Below are positions 46,913-56,336 of a DNA stretch of 64,000 nt, one piece after another. The stretch comes from Nostoc sp. NIES-4103 (GTDB lineage Bacteria; Cyanobacteriota; Cyanobacteriia; Cyanobacteriales; Nostocaceae), in contig NZ_AP018288.1 of the NCBI RefSeq assembly GCF_002368335.1, positions 8,109,762 to 8,173,761 on the forward strand. The letters run 5' to 3'. The position numbers and the translations under genes are program-made. Position 1 is the first letter of the stretch, and each line of letters opens with the position of its first letter. The notes beneath the pieces are model-generated. The model worked only from the letters and a program-made list of their open reading frames with translations, ran no database searches and had not been told where the DNA came from.

Positions 46913-47232
46913 ACTCAATAGGTACAGGTTAGTAGGCAAAGCAGTCCAATTACTTATTATAGGGAAACTTTCCTAACTTCCCGTTCTAGTGTGCATCTCG
47001 GCTTAATGCCAAATTACCCATACAGTATTGCGATCGCTTAAAATTTTAAGTCTCAGTATTTTTTCCTATTCTTCTATCATTTAAATTTAATATTTAGCTT
47101 GTTAACCCGTAAATTTATCAAATCCCCGTAAAAAAATTACAAAATCTTTGAACACTTAGATTGCTCCTGTTATTCATTAAAGGTAAGCTGAAAATAATAG
47201 GAGCAGCAAATTTATTTGTCTTGAAAACTAGC

Positions 47233-48540
47233 ATGAGTGCTAATAGTTTACCAATTCTTCAAAAACATCAAGATGATGTTCATCTTAACTCTAAACAAAT
47301 AAATCTCAAATCTAGACAAGAGAAAATTTATAAGTTATTGGGGGAAATTGCCAGCCAATGCCCACCAGAGGATGCTTTACAAGAATTCAAACGGTTATTT
47401 ATAGACTATTTTGATTCAGTTAATCTAAATATTAGGCCAGTATTTAGTGAAATCTATTTTATCAATAACGAGCAGGAATTTCGCGACACACTCAAGCGCT
47501 GCTGTTACATTTTGATTAATTATTGGATATCTCAAAGAAAGATTAGATATATCCAAGAAATAATTAATATATTTGAAAACTATCACTCTCATCAAAATTT
47601 AACTCAGTCTACACCTCTAAATATTTATAAAAAATGGTTAGAAAATTTTATCAATAGTAAAGACTATGAAGAACTAAAATTATTTGCATATAGACATAAC
47701 AAAAAAGAAAAAACTAACTGGGCTAATCGCTATATTGCCTATTTACTAGTTCCTCAATATTGTGACAAAAATAATCCCAAAGAGCAACAAGAGGCAGCTG
47801 CAAAACTCTCCAAACAGATAAAAAACAGATTTAAGTTTGAGTTAGCAATGTACATTGCTCGTTCTCAGTCTGCTGCCTCTAGTGAAACACGCTATAAAAA
47901 TCCCAGTGCTTTGGGAGATAACGTTTTGCGTATAATTAAGTTGATTGTGATCAAAAGAGGTGTCTTCAATTATGAAAATCTTGCTAACATCTTTATTAAA
48001 CAGACTAAAAATGAATTACTAAAAGATTTTAAAAAAAGTTTGCATAAATATTTATTTGTATCTGTTAAAAATTCGGAATTAATCAAGATTTTAAAGCAGC
48101 ATTTAGAAGGATTCTTTGCATGTTGGGAGATAGAGGAAAATGAAGAAATTATTAACGATTTTTTGTTGCTGAAAATTTGTAACAGAGTGATAGATTGCTT
48201 AACTATAGAAAATGGTCAAGAGCCTTCGCAATTATTTCTTCTATTACTTTCTCAGGGTCATCCTTTAACATTAGTAGTTATTTTGCTTAAGATTATTTTA
48301 ATTTGTCCAGATGCACGTAGTCACTTAGAAATTCGTATTGCTAATTTAATTAGTTATTACCAAAATGATTCAGAAGATGACTGCAAATGGTTAATTAATT
48401 TTATAGAAATTTTTAATATTACGTTTGCCATCTATGTAGAAAACGTTGAATACAACTTGATTAAGATGGAAGAAGATACTTTTAACTGCAATTCCCAATC
48501 AAATCTAGAAGCATATCGAGTCTTTTCTCAGTTAAAATAA
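47233..48540 (+). CDS. Hypothetical helical protein (435 aa)
   Basis: From ATG 47233 (MSANSLPILQKHQDDVHLNS) the frame encodes a long, Lys/Asn/Ile-rich, all-helical protein with no signal peptide. Central helices include FRDTLKRCCYILINYWISQR and NRYIAYLLVPQYCD. A TTG-initiated frame from 47161 adds 24 residues and is less likely. I do not recognise the family. Its AT-rich codon use differs somewhat from neighbouring GC-richer genes. It may be a cyanobacterial scaffold or regulator; no domain is assigned. Confidence 0.65.
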   Translation: MSANSLPILQKHQDDVHLNSKQINLKSRQEKIYKLLGEIASQCPPEDALQEFKRLFIDYFDSVNLNIRPVFSEIYFINNEQEFRDTLKRCCYILINYWISQRKIRYIQEIINIFENYHSHQNLTQSTPLNIYKKWLENFINSKDYEELKLFAYRHNKKEKTNWANRYIAYLLVPQYCDKNNPKEQQEAAAKLSKQIKNRFKFELAMYIARSQSAASSETRYKNPSALGDNVLRIIKLIVIKRGVFNYENLANIFIKQTKNELLKDFKKSLHKYLFVSVKNSELIKILKQHLEGFFACWEIEENEEIINDFLLLKICNRVIDCLTIENGQEPSQLFLLLLSQGHPLTLVVILLKIILICPDARSHLEIRIANLISYYQNDSEDDCKWLINFIEIFNITFAIYVENVEYNLIKMEEDTFNCNSQSNLEAYRVFSQLK

Positions 48541-48743
48541 GATACTCAAAAATGAGTCAAGTAAATGGATAAAAAGAAATTTTATTATTAAGTTTAGCTT
48601 AGGGTATAGAAAAAGCAGTAAATATTAAATAGGATGCAAAGCTACTACTCTAGCAGCTGCTAAGTAGATTAGGATATAAACTAATCATAAAACGCTGACA
48701 CCAAGAAACTTTCAAGCCTGTTTCCTGTTCCCGACTATATAAC

Positions 48744-49661
48744 TTAAGACTTAACAAGTTGTTCATCAAGCCAAGCTAAAGCAGCGCCAGCAGTTTCAGC
48801 TATGATACTAATTAGACGATATAGGGCGATCGCGCTAATAACCAACGCTGCGGGAAAGTGATGTTGTAAAAGTGCGATCGCAGTGGCTTCAAATACACCC
48901 AACCCACCAGGGGCGCCAGGAACAACTAAACCTAGCAACCAAGCGAAACTAAAAGCCCCTAGCAATAAAGGAATTTGATTAGAGTTCAGGGAACCCAAGG
49001 CAAACATAGTTAAAATAAATCCAGTACCACGCAATCCTAAAAATCCTATTTCTCCTAACAAAGGGATTAGGGGATAGCGTTCCAGATTTAAACTAATGGC
49101 TGACTTAGTATTAGATTTTCTTGCCTTTAAGCGAGACAAAAACCTCACTGCTGGGTTCAAAAACCAAGGATGAACCACACAAAGCACTGCTACTAAACTC
49201 AGCAATCGTAGCGTTTGCACAACGAAGTTATTATTAGCTACCGCTAACTGGCTACCAAATAGAACAATAATAATTAAAGCCGCTGCTGCCATCAGTAGCG
49301 GTTCCAGCAAAACACTTAAAGTCGCTGCACCAGCAGAAACATTAGCATTTTTCGCTGCGACAATTCGTCCATAATAATGCCAGACATTACCGGGTAAATA
49401 CTTAGCAATGTTGGTTTTGAGGTAAACTTGAATAAACACAGCAGGTTGTACAGGTTGATTTAACTCTTGAAGAACCCAAGTCCATATCCAGCCTGCCCAA
49501 GTATGTGCCAGTAAAGTTACACCCGTGGCGATCGCTAGAATTGCCCATCCCACTCCATCAATGCGGACAGCTGTCACCTCGAACCAGTGATCCTTCAGGG
49601 CTTTCCCTAAAAAAAACAGCGTCCCGCCCAAAATTATCCAGCGTAAAACTCGTTTCATCAT
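48744..49661 (-). CDS. Lysylphosphatidylglycerol-synthase-TM-like (UPF0104) membrane protein
   Basis: 305 residues with about eight hydrophobic segments. Motifs of the UPF0104/LPG synthase TM family are visible: KTNIAKYLPGNVWHYYGR near 83-100 and VPGAPGGLGVFEATAIALL near 247-265. Family members flip or anchor lipids, or support cell-envelope glycolipid steps. No catalytic aminoacyl-transferase domain is attached, so MprF activity is not implied. Located between two intergenic spacers with no partner. Confidence 0.88.
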   Translation of the reverse strand: MMKRVLRWIILGGTLFFLGKALKDHWFEVTAVRIDGVGWAILAIATGVTLLAHTWAGWIWTWVLQELNQPVQPAVFIQVYLKTNIAKYLPGNVWHYYGRIVAAKNANVSAGAATLSVLLEPLLMAAAALIIIVLFGSQLAVANNNFVVQTLRLLSLVAVLCVVHPWFLNPAVRFLSRLKARKSNTKSAISLNLERYPLIPLLGEIGFLGLRGTGFILTMFALGSLNSNQIPLLLGAFSFAWLLGLVVPGAPGGLGVFEATAIALLQHHFPAALVISAIALYRLISIIAETAGAALAWLDEQLVKS

Positions 49662-50192
49662 TTTAGTAATTTAACAGCGAAGACACCAAGGGCTGAATAC
49701 CTCAAATCATATGGTACATCAGCGTTATACCAAATTTTTTTAATTACCTTCAGGGAGCAAATATATTGATGTATTTATTTGAACGAATTTTATTGCTATT
49801 TTTGAATCATGGAATTTTTTATTTAGTAATGAGTTAAATTAATCTTATTCAACTGCATTGATTTAATCAAAATATATACTAAAGATAAAATTAATATCTT
49901 TCTTAAGGATGATATAACTTATATAATTTATCTGCTGAGTATTAATTAATTTATTAGCAACGGCTATATGTTTACAACTATATAATATTATGTTATCTCT
50001 CTCTAGAGTTAGAGTGTTTTCATATCTATTGATGAAAAAAAATGTTACTTGCGCTAGATGTAAATCTGATTTATCCACAATTATATTGATATTTGTTAGT
50101 TGAATTATAGTCAACACAAAATAATAATGCAGTCTCGTACATTGAAAAAATGTTCAGCGAGAAAGCTTGTTATTAGTTGAAAGGAGGACTTG
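49662..50192. other. AT-rich intergenic region before the lipoprotein pair
   Basis: About 530 bp of very AT-rich sequence. The minus-strand frame 49863-50117 is low-complexity Ile/Asn-rich and unsupported. The right end supplies the AAGGAGG binding site at 50181-50187 for the next gene. Confidence 0.5.
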
Positions 50193-50711
50193 GTGAAAGG
50201 TTTGAAAAGTTTATGGAAAAAGCTACCAGTGCGTCAGATTTTAACTGTATTTCTGGCTGGTATATTTTTAATAGTAAGCACTGCTTGTAGTGGAGCAAAT
50301 GCTCAAGGTGCAAATCCCCAAAACCCTGCTGTGCAAGCAGGTGGTGCAAACAATCCTTACAAGGGTGGTGGAGACAAATATACCAAATATAGGGAATCAG
50401 CTAGCCTACAGCACAATTTACAAGTATTGATTGCCACAAATAATCAGTCTGAGATACTTTATCCAGGTGCTGAAACACCAGCAGGTAGAGTCGAAAAACA
50501 AGAAGAATTGCCACTAATTACTGAGGAAAACTTCCAAAAGCCTGAACCTGGTAATTTGATTCAAAACGAACCAGAATTAGGAACTCGTGTTAAAGAGCGT
50601 CTGGAAACAGTAAAAGAAGCAGTTCAAGACGCTTCTGGCTTTTTGAAAGAGAAAGGAAACGAAGCAAGTTCTAGACCTGAGTTACAAAAAAATCCAGCAT
50701 TAGGTAGATAG
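50193..50711 (+). CDS. Putative lipoprotein (paralogue A)
   Basis: About 172 residues from GTG 50193, which lies 5 bases after a full AAGGAGG; the TTG at 50190 is too close. The N-terminus KLPVRQILTVFLAGIFLIVS followed by TACSG has a lipobox-like S-T-A-C, predicting lipid attachment at the Cys. The mature part is hydrophilic: a glycine/asparagine-rich linker, then an amphipathic helix RVKERLETVKEAVQDASGFL resembling late-embryogenesis-abundant-like repeats. It is similar in layout to the next gene (VRQILTVFLAGI / VKVLTVFLAGIC), so they are paralogues, probably co-transcribed. Stress-related envelope role is a guess. Confidence 0.75.
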   Translation: MKGLKSLWKKLPVRQILTVFLAGIFLIVSTACSGANAQGANPQNPAVQAGGANNPYKGGGDKYTKYRESASLQHNLQVLIATNNQSEILYPGAETPAGRVEKQEELPLITEENFQKPEPGNLIQNEPELGTRVKERLETVKEAVQDASGFLKEKGNEASSRPELQKNPALGR

Positions 50712-50807
50712 GAATTTGGTTTTGTTTCCAAATTTGAGACTTAAAGTAAATCCCAATTTCTATTGTGGTGAAGATTTAACTTAGTTACAAAAACGCAAGG
50801 AGAACAC

Positions 50808-51365
50808 ATGAAAAAAGTGATGAATTGGCTAAAAAACTATCGTCCAGTGAAAGTTTTAACTGTTTTTTTGGCAGGAATTTGCTTAATTGTGGCACAAGCT
50901 TGTTCTGCTCCAGGAGTAGCAACACAGCCACCACAGCCTGAAGCTCAGCCACAAAACTCTGGCGCTCAACCCTATGCCAAGCGATATGATCCTACAAAAA
51001 ATTATGGTCTCAACAGTCCTGAAGGTGGGATGAACAACTTTAGTGATGTAGATCCTAGAGCAAAAGGTGATGATCGAGCTGCAAGCGATCGCGGTGATGC
51101 ATTAGCGAAAAATGCTCAAAGAAACGTGGAACAAAAAGGCGTTGACAGCCCACAGGAATATGTTCGCAATTATCAGCAAGGCACACCTTTAGGTGAAAGA
51201 GTCAAACGCATAGGTGAAGATATTAGCGGTTCCGCTGGGGAAGTGGGAGAAGGCGTAGCTAAAGGTACTCGCCGTGGAATTGAAAATATCAAAGAAAACA
51301 CCCAAAATGCTGGCAGCTATGTTAAAAGTGCAGGTCAAGAAACAGTAAAGGGGGCAGATCAATAA
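50808..51365 (+). CDS. Putative lipoprotein (paralogue B)
   Basis: 185 residues from ATG with AAGGAGA upstream. The N-terminus KNYRPVKVLTVFLAGICLIV followed by AQACS again places Cys after Ala. The mature part has proline/glutamine-rich linker, then GERVKRIGEDISGSAGEVGE and GTRRGIENIKENTQNAGSYV, amphipathic repeats like LEA or apolipoprotein-like stress proteins. Paralogue of the gene 96 bp upstream. Same strand; probably one operon ending at the HIP1-centred palindrome at 51418. Confidence 0.78.
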   Translation: MKKVMNWLKNYRPVKVLTVFLAGICLIVAQACSAPGVATQPPQPEAQPQNSGAQPYAKRYDPTKNYGLNSPEGGMNNFSDVDPRAKGDDRAASDRGDALAKNAQRNVEQKGVDSPQEYVRNYQQGTPLGERVKRIGEDISGSAGEVGEGVAKGTRRGIENIKENTQNAGSYVKSAGQETVKGADQ

Positions 51366-51417
51366 GCTGTTTAGTCAAAAGTCAGTAGTAAAAAAACTCT
51401 GGACTTTGATTATTTAT

Positions 51418-51441
51418 GTTCCCAGGCGATCGCTTGGGAAC
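51418..51441 (+). terminator. Terminator-like palindrome with HIP1 core
   Basis: GTTCCCAGGCGATCGCTTGG plus GAAC reads as an almost perfect 24-bp palindrome (one G-T pair). It is about 50 bp after the second lipoprotein stop and is followed by ACTTTGTAT, a weak T-run. A terminator is plausible but not certain. Confidence 0.4.
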
Positions 51442-51534
51442 ACTTTGTATAATAAGTCAGTTGTCAGTGGTCAGTTGTCAGTTGTTAGTGGTTAATTAGC
51501 TATTCTCCCCATGCCCCATGCCCCATTCCCAATT

Positions 51535-51680
51535 CCCCTTCGGGTGACGCTCCTTCGTCGCTAACGCTACGCTAACGCCAGTCGCTCATGGGGAGCCACT
51601 GCGGTCTTGGGGTCTCCCCAAGTGGAGCAAGTGGCGTGGAGACCCCCTCTTGGCCGCGCTGGCTCACCAATTCCCAATTC
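51535..51680 (+). repeat. Dispersed GC-rich repeat, left copy flanking larC
   Basis: Runs from CCCCTTCGGGTGACGCTCCT through CGCCAGTCGCTCATGGGGAG, CCCAAGTGGAGCAAGTGGCG and CTGGCTCACCAATTCCCAAT. The copy at 53100-53253 is the same sequence in inverted orientation, with a short variable stretch after GCGTCG. GTCAGTTGTCAGTGG heptamers precede it at 51458-51490. Confidence 0.92.
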
Positions 51681-51699
51681 CCCATGCCCCATGCCCAAA

Positions 51700-52983
51700 C
51701 TAATTTTTATCTGACAAATACCAACTCTGTAGCGCTAAGCGCTGAATTTCCCGCCAAGGAATATTATGTTTTCGGGCTAATTCTGCACAATCTTCATATT
51801 CTGGTTGCACGTTAGCTATAACTTTATTTTTTGATTGTCCAAGCCATGCTAGTTTGACCCGCACTTGGCCATATTCAGTTTTTACCGCTTGAATTTCTCG
51901 TTGTAAGATGGCGCGTTGCTGGGTAGTTCGGCGAATTCCCAAAGTCGTGGTTTCTCGGAATATAACAGCTTCACAATTGTGTAAATTTTCTGGATGACAA
52001 ATCACAGTCAGTAAAATTCCTGGACGGGACTTTTTCATCCCTATTGACTGAGTAAAGACATCCACTGCACCAGCGGCAAACAACGCCTCAAAGACATAGC
52101 CGATCGCTTGGGGATTTAAATCATCAATTTGAGTTTCTAATACAGTTATGGTTTCGACTGAATTGCGATCGGCAGTATAAACCGAATCTGACTGTATACT
52201 GGGGCTTTCTCCCAGCCAGAGCCTTAATATGTTAGGTATCGGTAAATTGATCGTACCTGCTCCCAGTCCTACCCGCTTAATGGTGATTGGAGGTGTAGCA
52301 CCAAAATCCCTAGCCAAGGTAGTGGCGATCGCAGCTCCTGTTGGTGTCACCAGTTCCCGTTCAATGCCGTTACTATAAACTGGGCAACCCCGCATTTCCC
52401 ATAGCTTCAATACTGCTGGTACTGGCACCGCCATCTGACCGTGTGCTGCCCTGACAGTACCGCCTCCAGTTGGAAATGCCGAGCAGTATAGTAAAGGCAA
52501 TCCTTCGTGATTGCTTTCAACACCCAACCAATCCAAACCCAAACAAGTGCCGACAATATCCACAATCGCATCCACAGCACCCACTTCATGGAAGTGAACT
52601 TTTTCAGGCGCAATTCCATGTACTGCCCCTTCTGCTACTGCCAACTGCCCAAATACAGCCAAACTCCAAGCTTCTGCCCGTGATGGCAACCCCGCTAGGA
52701 GAATCATCTTCTCGATTTCCGGCAGGTGGCGTGTGTGATCATGACTGTGTTCGTGGTCGTGGTCGTGGTGGTGATGATGGTCTACTAAATCCACATGAAC
52801 CTTAGTCGCCTGTTGACCGTTGCGTTGCACAAGTTCTGCCCTTAATTGGAACTCTTGGCTAATTCCTAAGCCATTGAGTTTTTCTGTTAAATACTCTATG
52901 GGAACACCTAAACTTACCAACGCCCCCAAGCACATATCACCAGAAATTCCCGTCGGACACTGAAGATAAGCAATTTTAACCAT
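51700..52983 (-). CDS. larC: Nickel-pincer cofactor biosynthesis protein LarC
   Basis: 427 residues matching LarC, the CTP-dependent cyclometallase that inserts nickel into the pincer cofactor of lactate racemase and related enzymes. Marks are AYLQCPTGISGDMCLGALVS at the N-terminus, VHFHEVGAVDAIVDIVG, the GGGTVRAAHG block, and ELVTPTGAAI. A His/Asp-rich stretch at 69-86 (DHHHHHDHDHEHSHDH) probably binds nickel. In some lactobacilli the gene is split and needs a programmed frameshift; here it is one continuous frame. larB and larE are not in the window. Near-identical inverted repeats flank the gene. Confidence 0.95.
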   Translation of the reverse strand: MVKIAYLQCPTGISGDMCLGALVSLGVPIEYLTEKLNGLGISQEFQLRAELVQRNGQQATKVHVDLVDHHHHHDHDHEHSHDHTRHLPEIEKMILLAGLPSRAEAWSLAVFGQLAVAEGAVHGIAPEKVHFHEVGAVDAIVDIVGTCLGLDWLGVESNHEGLPLLYCSAFPTGGGTVRAAHGQMAVPVPAVLKLWEMRGCPVYSNGIERELVTPTGAAIATTLARDFGATPPITIKRVGLGAGTINLPIPNILRLWLGESPSIQSDSVYTADRNSVETITVLETQIDDLNPQAIGYVFEALFAAGAVDVFTQSIGMKKSRPGILLTVICHPENLHNCEAVIFRETTTLGIRRTTQQRAILQREIQAVKTEYGQVRVKLAWLGQSKNKVIANVQPEYEDCAELARKHNIPWREIQRLALQSWYLSDKN

Positions 52984-53054
52984 ACAGATAAATTAGTCAG
53001 CTAATTTGAGATGATGCACAATTATTGTGATGGAAACTTCGCGTATTTGCACTT

Positions 53055-53325
53055 TTGAAAAAGGGAATTGGGAATTGGGAATGGGGAATGGGGCATTGGG
53101 AATTGGGAATTGGTGAGCCAGCGCGCCCAAGAGGGGGTCTCCACGCCACTTGCTCCACTTGGGGAGACCCCAAGACCGCAGTGGCTCCCCATGAGCGACT
53201 GGCGATCTCAAGAGTGATCTTCGACGCAGGAGCGTCACCCGAAGGGGAATTGGATTTTACTATTAGTCATCACATCTAACCCATCACCCATTACCCATTA
53301 CCCATTACCCATTACCCTATCTCCC
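53055..53325. repeat. Tandem heptamers and right inverted copy of the dispersed repeat
   Basis: 53061-53112 holds GGGAATT/GGGAATG heptamers. 53100-53253 is the inverted counterpart of 51535-51680. 53278-53322 holds CCCATTA heptamers. Together they fill most of the 397-bp gap between larC and the next gene, so little room is left for their divergent promoters. Confidence 0.9.
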
Positions 53326-53380
53326 CTGCACCGAAAGCACCTCTACCACTGACTCCCACATTTACAGTTAAAAATCACTT

Positions 53381-54040
53381 ATGGCAAAAATTTTTGCAGT
53401 CCATCCTGATAACCCGCAAGTTCGCCGAATAGAGGAGATAAAATCAGCGCTCTCTGGTGGCGCAGTTATGCTTTACCCTACTGATACAGTTTATGCGATT
53501 GGTTGCGATTTAAATGCTAAGTCAGCGGTGGAACGAGTGCGGCAAATTAAACAGCTAGCAAACGACAAACCATTGACATTTTTGTCTCCCTCACTATCAA
53601 ATGTAGCGACTTATGCCTTTGTCAGTGATACAGCTTATCGGATTATGAGACACCTGATACCAGGGCCTTACACGTTTTTGCTACCTGCTACCAAGTTAGT
53701 TCCGCGACTAGTACAAAGTCCGAAACGAAAGACTACTGGAATTCGCGTACCAAATCATAATGTCTGCTTAGCACTCCTGGAAGCTTTGGGAAATCCGATT
53801 ATTTCGACTTCGGCACATCTACCACCAGATGAGTCAGATGATGGGAATATAGGGCTAGATTCAGAAATTAAACTATCACGAGTGGAGCTATTTGACCGTT
53901 TAGATAATTTAGTAGATGTAATTGTTGACACTGGTGAAGAACCGACATATCAAGTGTCTACGATTTTAGATTTGACGGGAGACGAACCAATGATTACAAG
54001 GCGGGGTTTGGGTTGGGAAGCAGTAACGGCGTGGGTATAA
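53381..54040 (+). CDS. L-threonylcarbamoyladenylate synthase (TsaC/Sua5 family)
   Basis: 219 residues of the YrdC fold that make threonylcarbamoyl-AMP from Thr, bicarbonate and ATP for t6A37 of ANN-decoding tRNAs. Motifs: VMLYPTDTVYAIGCDL, KQLANDKPLTFL, the PGPYTFLLPAT loop, KRKTTGIRVPNH, and PIISTSAHLPP. Only the YrdC domain is present (TsaC-type length), without the C-terminal Sua5 domain. In a window with a cyclodipeptide synthase it is another tRNA-related gene, but the distance makes a link unlikely. Confidence 0.95.
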   Translation: MAKIFAVHPDNPQVRRIEEIKSALSGGAVMLYPTDTVYAIGCDLNAKSAVERVRQIKQLANDKPLTFLSPSLSNVATYAFVSDTAYRIMRHLIPGPYTFLLPATKLVPRLVQSPKRKTTGIRVPNHNVCLALLEALGNPIISTSAHLPPDESDDGNIGLDSEIKLSRVELFDRLDNLVDVIVDTGEEPTYQVSTILDLTGDEPMITRRGLGWEAVTAWV

Positions 54041-54410
54041 AAACTAAACTTCACAGACTGTTCCGTTAATTTCGGAATAATGTATCAAAAATACTCCAGT
54101 TTAGTGATCGTCATACTTAAAATAACTCAGAGCAGTTAGAATAAAATAGCGGTAAAAGTCAGCACAGCAAGTGTTTTGACTACTTTTTGGGCATGGCAAA
54201 TTTTCTTGTGCCATACACAAATTAGTTGCTGATGAAAAAACCGACACACTACTATCCCTGTAACTTTTTTGCATTAACTACAGTCATATATATGAACAGT
54301 ACTTGCAGCAGATGCGGATGGATGAAACCAAATCATTCTTCTAGCAAGATTGGCTTCAGGTGCCGTGTTTGCGTTGTAGTTAAGGTGCAATACCACACTC
54401 AGGAAAAGTC
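54041..54410. other. Upstream region of the HetZ-family gene
   Basis: 370 bp, AT-rich, no repeats. TAAAATAACT and other AT stretches could hold promoters, but none can be singled out. A small frame with four Cys residues (separate entry) covers its right part. Confidence 0.4.
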
Positions 54411-54414
54411 ATGA
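54232..54414 (+). CDS. Possible small four-cysteine protein overlapping the HetZ-family start
   Basis: From ATG 54232 the frame gives 60 residues ending with CSRCGWMKPNHSS...RCRVC, a possible zinc ribbon of the C-x2-C...C-x2-C type. Its TGA stop overlaps the ATG of the next gene (ATGA), as in translationally coupled pairs. No ribosome binding site is obvious and the N-terminal half looks unconserved; an ATG at 54292 would give just the cysteine part. I treat it as a possibility only. Confidence 0.3.
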   Translation: MKKPTHYYPCNFFALTTVIYMNSTCSRCGWMKPNHSSSKIGFRCRVCVVVKVQYHTQEKS

Positions 54415-55622
54415 AAGCTAACCTTGCAAATCTACCAATCTCTACGTCTACTTTTGAGGCCCGCGTTTCCACTGAAGAATTGCCAGCCAACAATCCTGAT
54501 CTTCTGATGCAACTGCTGTGTCAAGAAATGCAGGCTCAAGTGAAAGCAACCTCTGGGTGTGTACAAGCTGTAGCACAACGCATAGCTAAAGAAGTTCAAC
54601 GTATCTGTGATAAAAGCTACCGCATTCAAACATCAGGAGAAATTCAATCTTGGCAACTAACTTTATCTAGGCATCGCCTGCAAAAGTGCCTGCAATACTA
54701 CCGACTTGGTTCTAGAAGGGGGCGTGTAGAATTACACGCTACCTTGGGTGCTATAGTTTACCGCCATGTTACCATCCCCGGCTCAGAGTTAGGCTTTGAG
54801 GCTCGTTCTAACCTGATTGAAGATTTTCTTCAAGCATTTTATATGGAAGCGATCAAAGCTTTCCGGCGGGAAAATGAACTGCCAGAAGATTATACACCGC
54901 GCACGCAGCTACAATTAGCAGAATACATGGCTTTTACAGAACAGTATGCCAAGCGCCGTATCAATTTACCTGGTGGTAATAATCAGCAATTAATTATCCT
55001 ACGCGCCCAAAGTTTTGCTCGTCGTCAGCCCCAAGAAACTAATGTAGATATTGAAATGGCGGTGGAATCTGCAAGGAGTGAAGAAGCTGAATCTTATCAG
55101 CGTAACTCGGCGGTGCAACAAATTAGATCGCAAATGATTGCACAACCCAATTTTGACCCATCGGAAGCATCGGAACGCGATCGCATCATCTTGGAATTGA
55201 TCAAATACTTGGAATCTCAAGGTCAATCTGACTGTATAGACTACCTCACCCTCAAACTTCAAGACCTTTCAGCACCAGAAATTGACCAAATTCTCGGTCT
55301 AACTAGCCGTCAGCGTGATTATCTCCAACAACGTTTTAAATATCATGCGGAAAAGTTCGCCAAGCAACATCAATGGCAATTAGTACACCAATGGTTAGGC
55401 GCAAGTTTAGAGCAAAATTTGGGATTGTCTTCCCAACAGTGGGAAACTTTCGTGGGTATATTATCTCCTGAGCAACAGCAACTTTTGCAGTTGAAAATTG
55501 CCCGCCAAAGTGACCAAGCGATCGCTAAAGTAATTCAATGCACTCCCAAACAAGTGCTAAAGCGCTGGACTCAACTATTGGAACTAGCATGGAATATCCG
55601 CAATGGTAACGCTGAAGTCTAA
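54411..55622 (+). CDS. hetZ: HetZ-family heterocyst differentiation protein
   Basis: 403 residues, close to the length of HetZ. Features are the RHRLQKCLQYYRLGSRRGRV basic block, YMAFTEQYAKRRINLPG, and the C-terminal IAKVIQCTPKQVLKRWTQLL helix. HetZ is a DNA-binding regulator needed early in heterocyst differentiation. In Nostoc sp. 7120 hetZ is next to patU genes; here it is followed by a nuclease/methylase pair, so this may be a HetZ-related paralogue rather than the orthologue. It may be translationally coupled to the small frame that overlaps its start. Assignment rests on overall recognition, not alignment. Confidence 0.7.
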   Translation: MKANLANLPISTSTFEARVSTEELPANNPDLLMQLLCQEMQAQVKATSGCVQAVAQRIAKEVQRICDKSYRIQTSGEIQSWQLTLSRHRLQKCLQYYRLGSRRGRVELHATLGAIVYRHVTIPGSELGFEARSNLIEDFLQAFYMEAIKAFRRENELPEDYTPRTQLQLAEYMAFTEQYAKRRINLPGGNNQQLIILRAQSFARRQPQETNVDIEMAVESARSEEAESYQRNSAVQQIRSQMIAQPNFDPSEASERDRIILELIKYLESQGQSDCIDYLTLKLQDLSAPEIDQILGLTSRQRDYLQQRFKYHAEKFAKQHQWQLVHQWLGASLEQNLGLSSQQWETFVGILSPEQQQLLQLKIARQSDQAIAKVIQCTPKQVLKRWTQLLELAWNIRNGNAEV

Positions 55623-55855
55623 ACGAGTTGAAGCCAAAGTATAGTTATTGAATTTATTTCAGTTCCATCTCAGGCATTAAATTGCTAATACATTTGTATT
55701 TAAATAGTACAAAAGTATCAAATATCTGGGGAATTTTTAGCTATTAATCCAGCCTTGTGCATCCCAAATTGAAAAATCATATTAAGTAGGCGATCGCTTG
55801 CTCCTACTTCTATGAAATTCTAGAATACGTGGAACTTGCGGCACAGGGATTCGAT

Positions 55856-56332
55856 ATGACTATTACTCAAGGCGCACGGGCTAATCAGGCAGGTAAAATT
55901 TTAGAAAGTAATGTAGAAACAACATTAAATCAACATGGTTATTTTCAAGTAGGAAATCATGTATCTAAAGAATTTTTATTTAACGCTAGCTTATTACAAA
56001 AACGCTATGCAAAGCAAGTTTCCATCGGTTATGGAATTTATCAAACTACTTTAAAGGTTGACTTTTACGTTGTGGGTTTACCTCTAATGCCATCTGGATT
56101 AATTATCGAATGCAAATGGCAAGAAAGTGGTGGCTCTGTTGATGAAAAATTTCCTTATTTAAACATGAATATTCAAAATTCATATCCAGCACCAACTCTT
56201 GTAGTGATTGGGGGTGAAGGAATGAGAGAAGGAGCGATTAAATGGCTCAGACAGCAAGTTGTATATAATCACAATTTATTAGCAGTTCATACTTTAGATA
56301 GATTTATTGCTTGGGCGAGTAAAAATATTTAG
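55856..56332 (+). CDS. PD-(D/E)XK nuclease-like protein (probable restriction endonuclease)
   Basis: 158 residues from ATG 55856; a GTG at 55829 would add nine. The nuclease core is visible: Asp69 in TLKVDFYVV and Glu85-x-Lys87 in GLIIECKWQE, the PD-(D/E)XK pattern, followed by EKFPYLNMNIQN. N-terminal GARANQAGKILESNVETTLN looks like the alpha-1 helix of such folds. It is convergent with a Dam-like methylase only 4 bp away, so the two probably form a type II restriction-modification pair. Confidence 0.8.
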   Translation: MTITQGARANQAGKILESNVETTLNQHGYFQVGNHVSKEFLFNASLLQKRYAKQVSIGYGIYQTTLKVDFYVVGLPLMPSGLIIECKWQESGGSVDEKFPYLNMNIQNSYPAPTLVVIGGEGMREGAIKWLRQQVVYNHNLLAVHTLDRFIAWASKNI

Positions 56333-56336
56333 TTAT

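Noticed and set aside
49863..50117. 84-codon minus-strand frame
   Set aside because: Extremely AT-rich, Ile/Asn-dominated low complexity. Chance frames of this length are common in such DNA.
53381..54040. Link between threonylcarbamoyl-AMP synthase and the cyclodipeptide synthase
   Set aside because: Both concern tRNA, but they are 52 kb apart, on opposite strands, and the synthase is a universal housekeeping gene.
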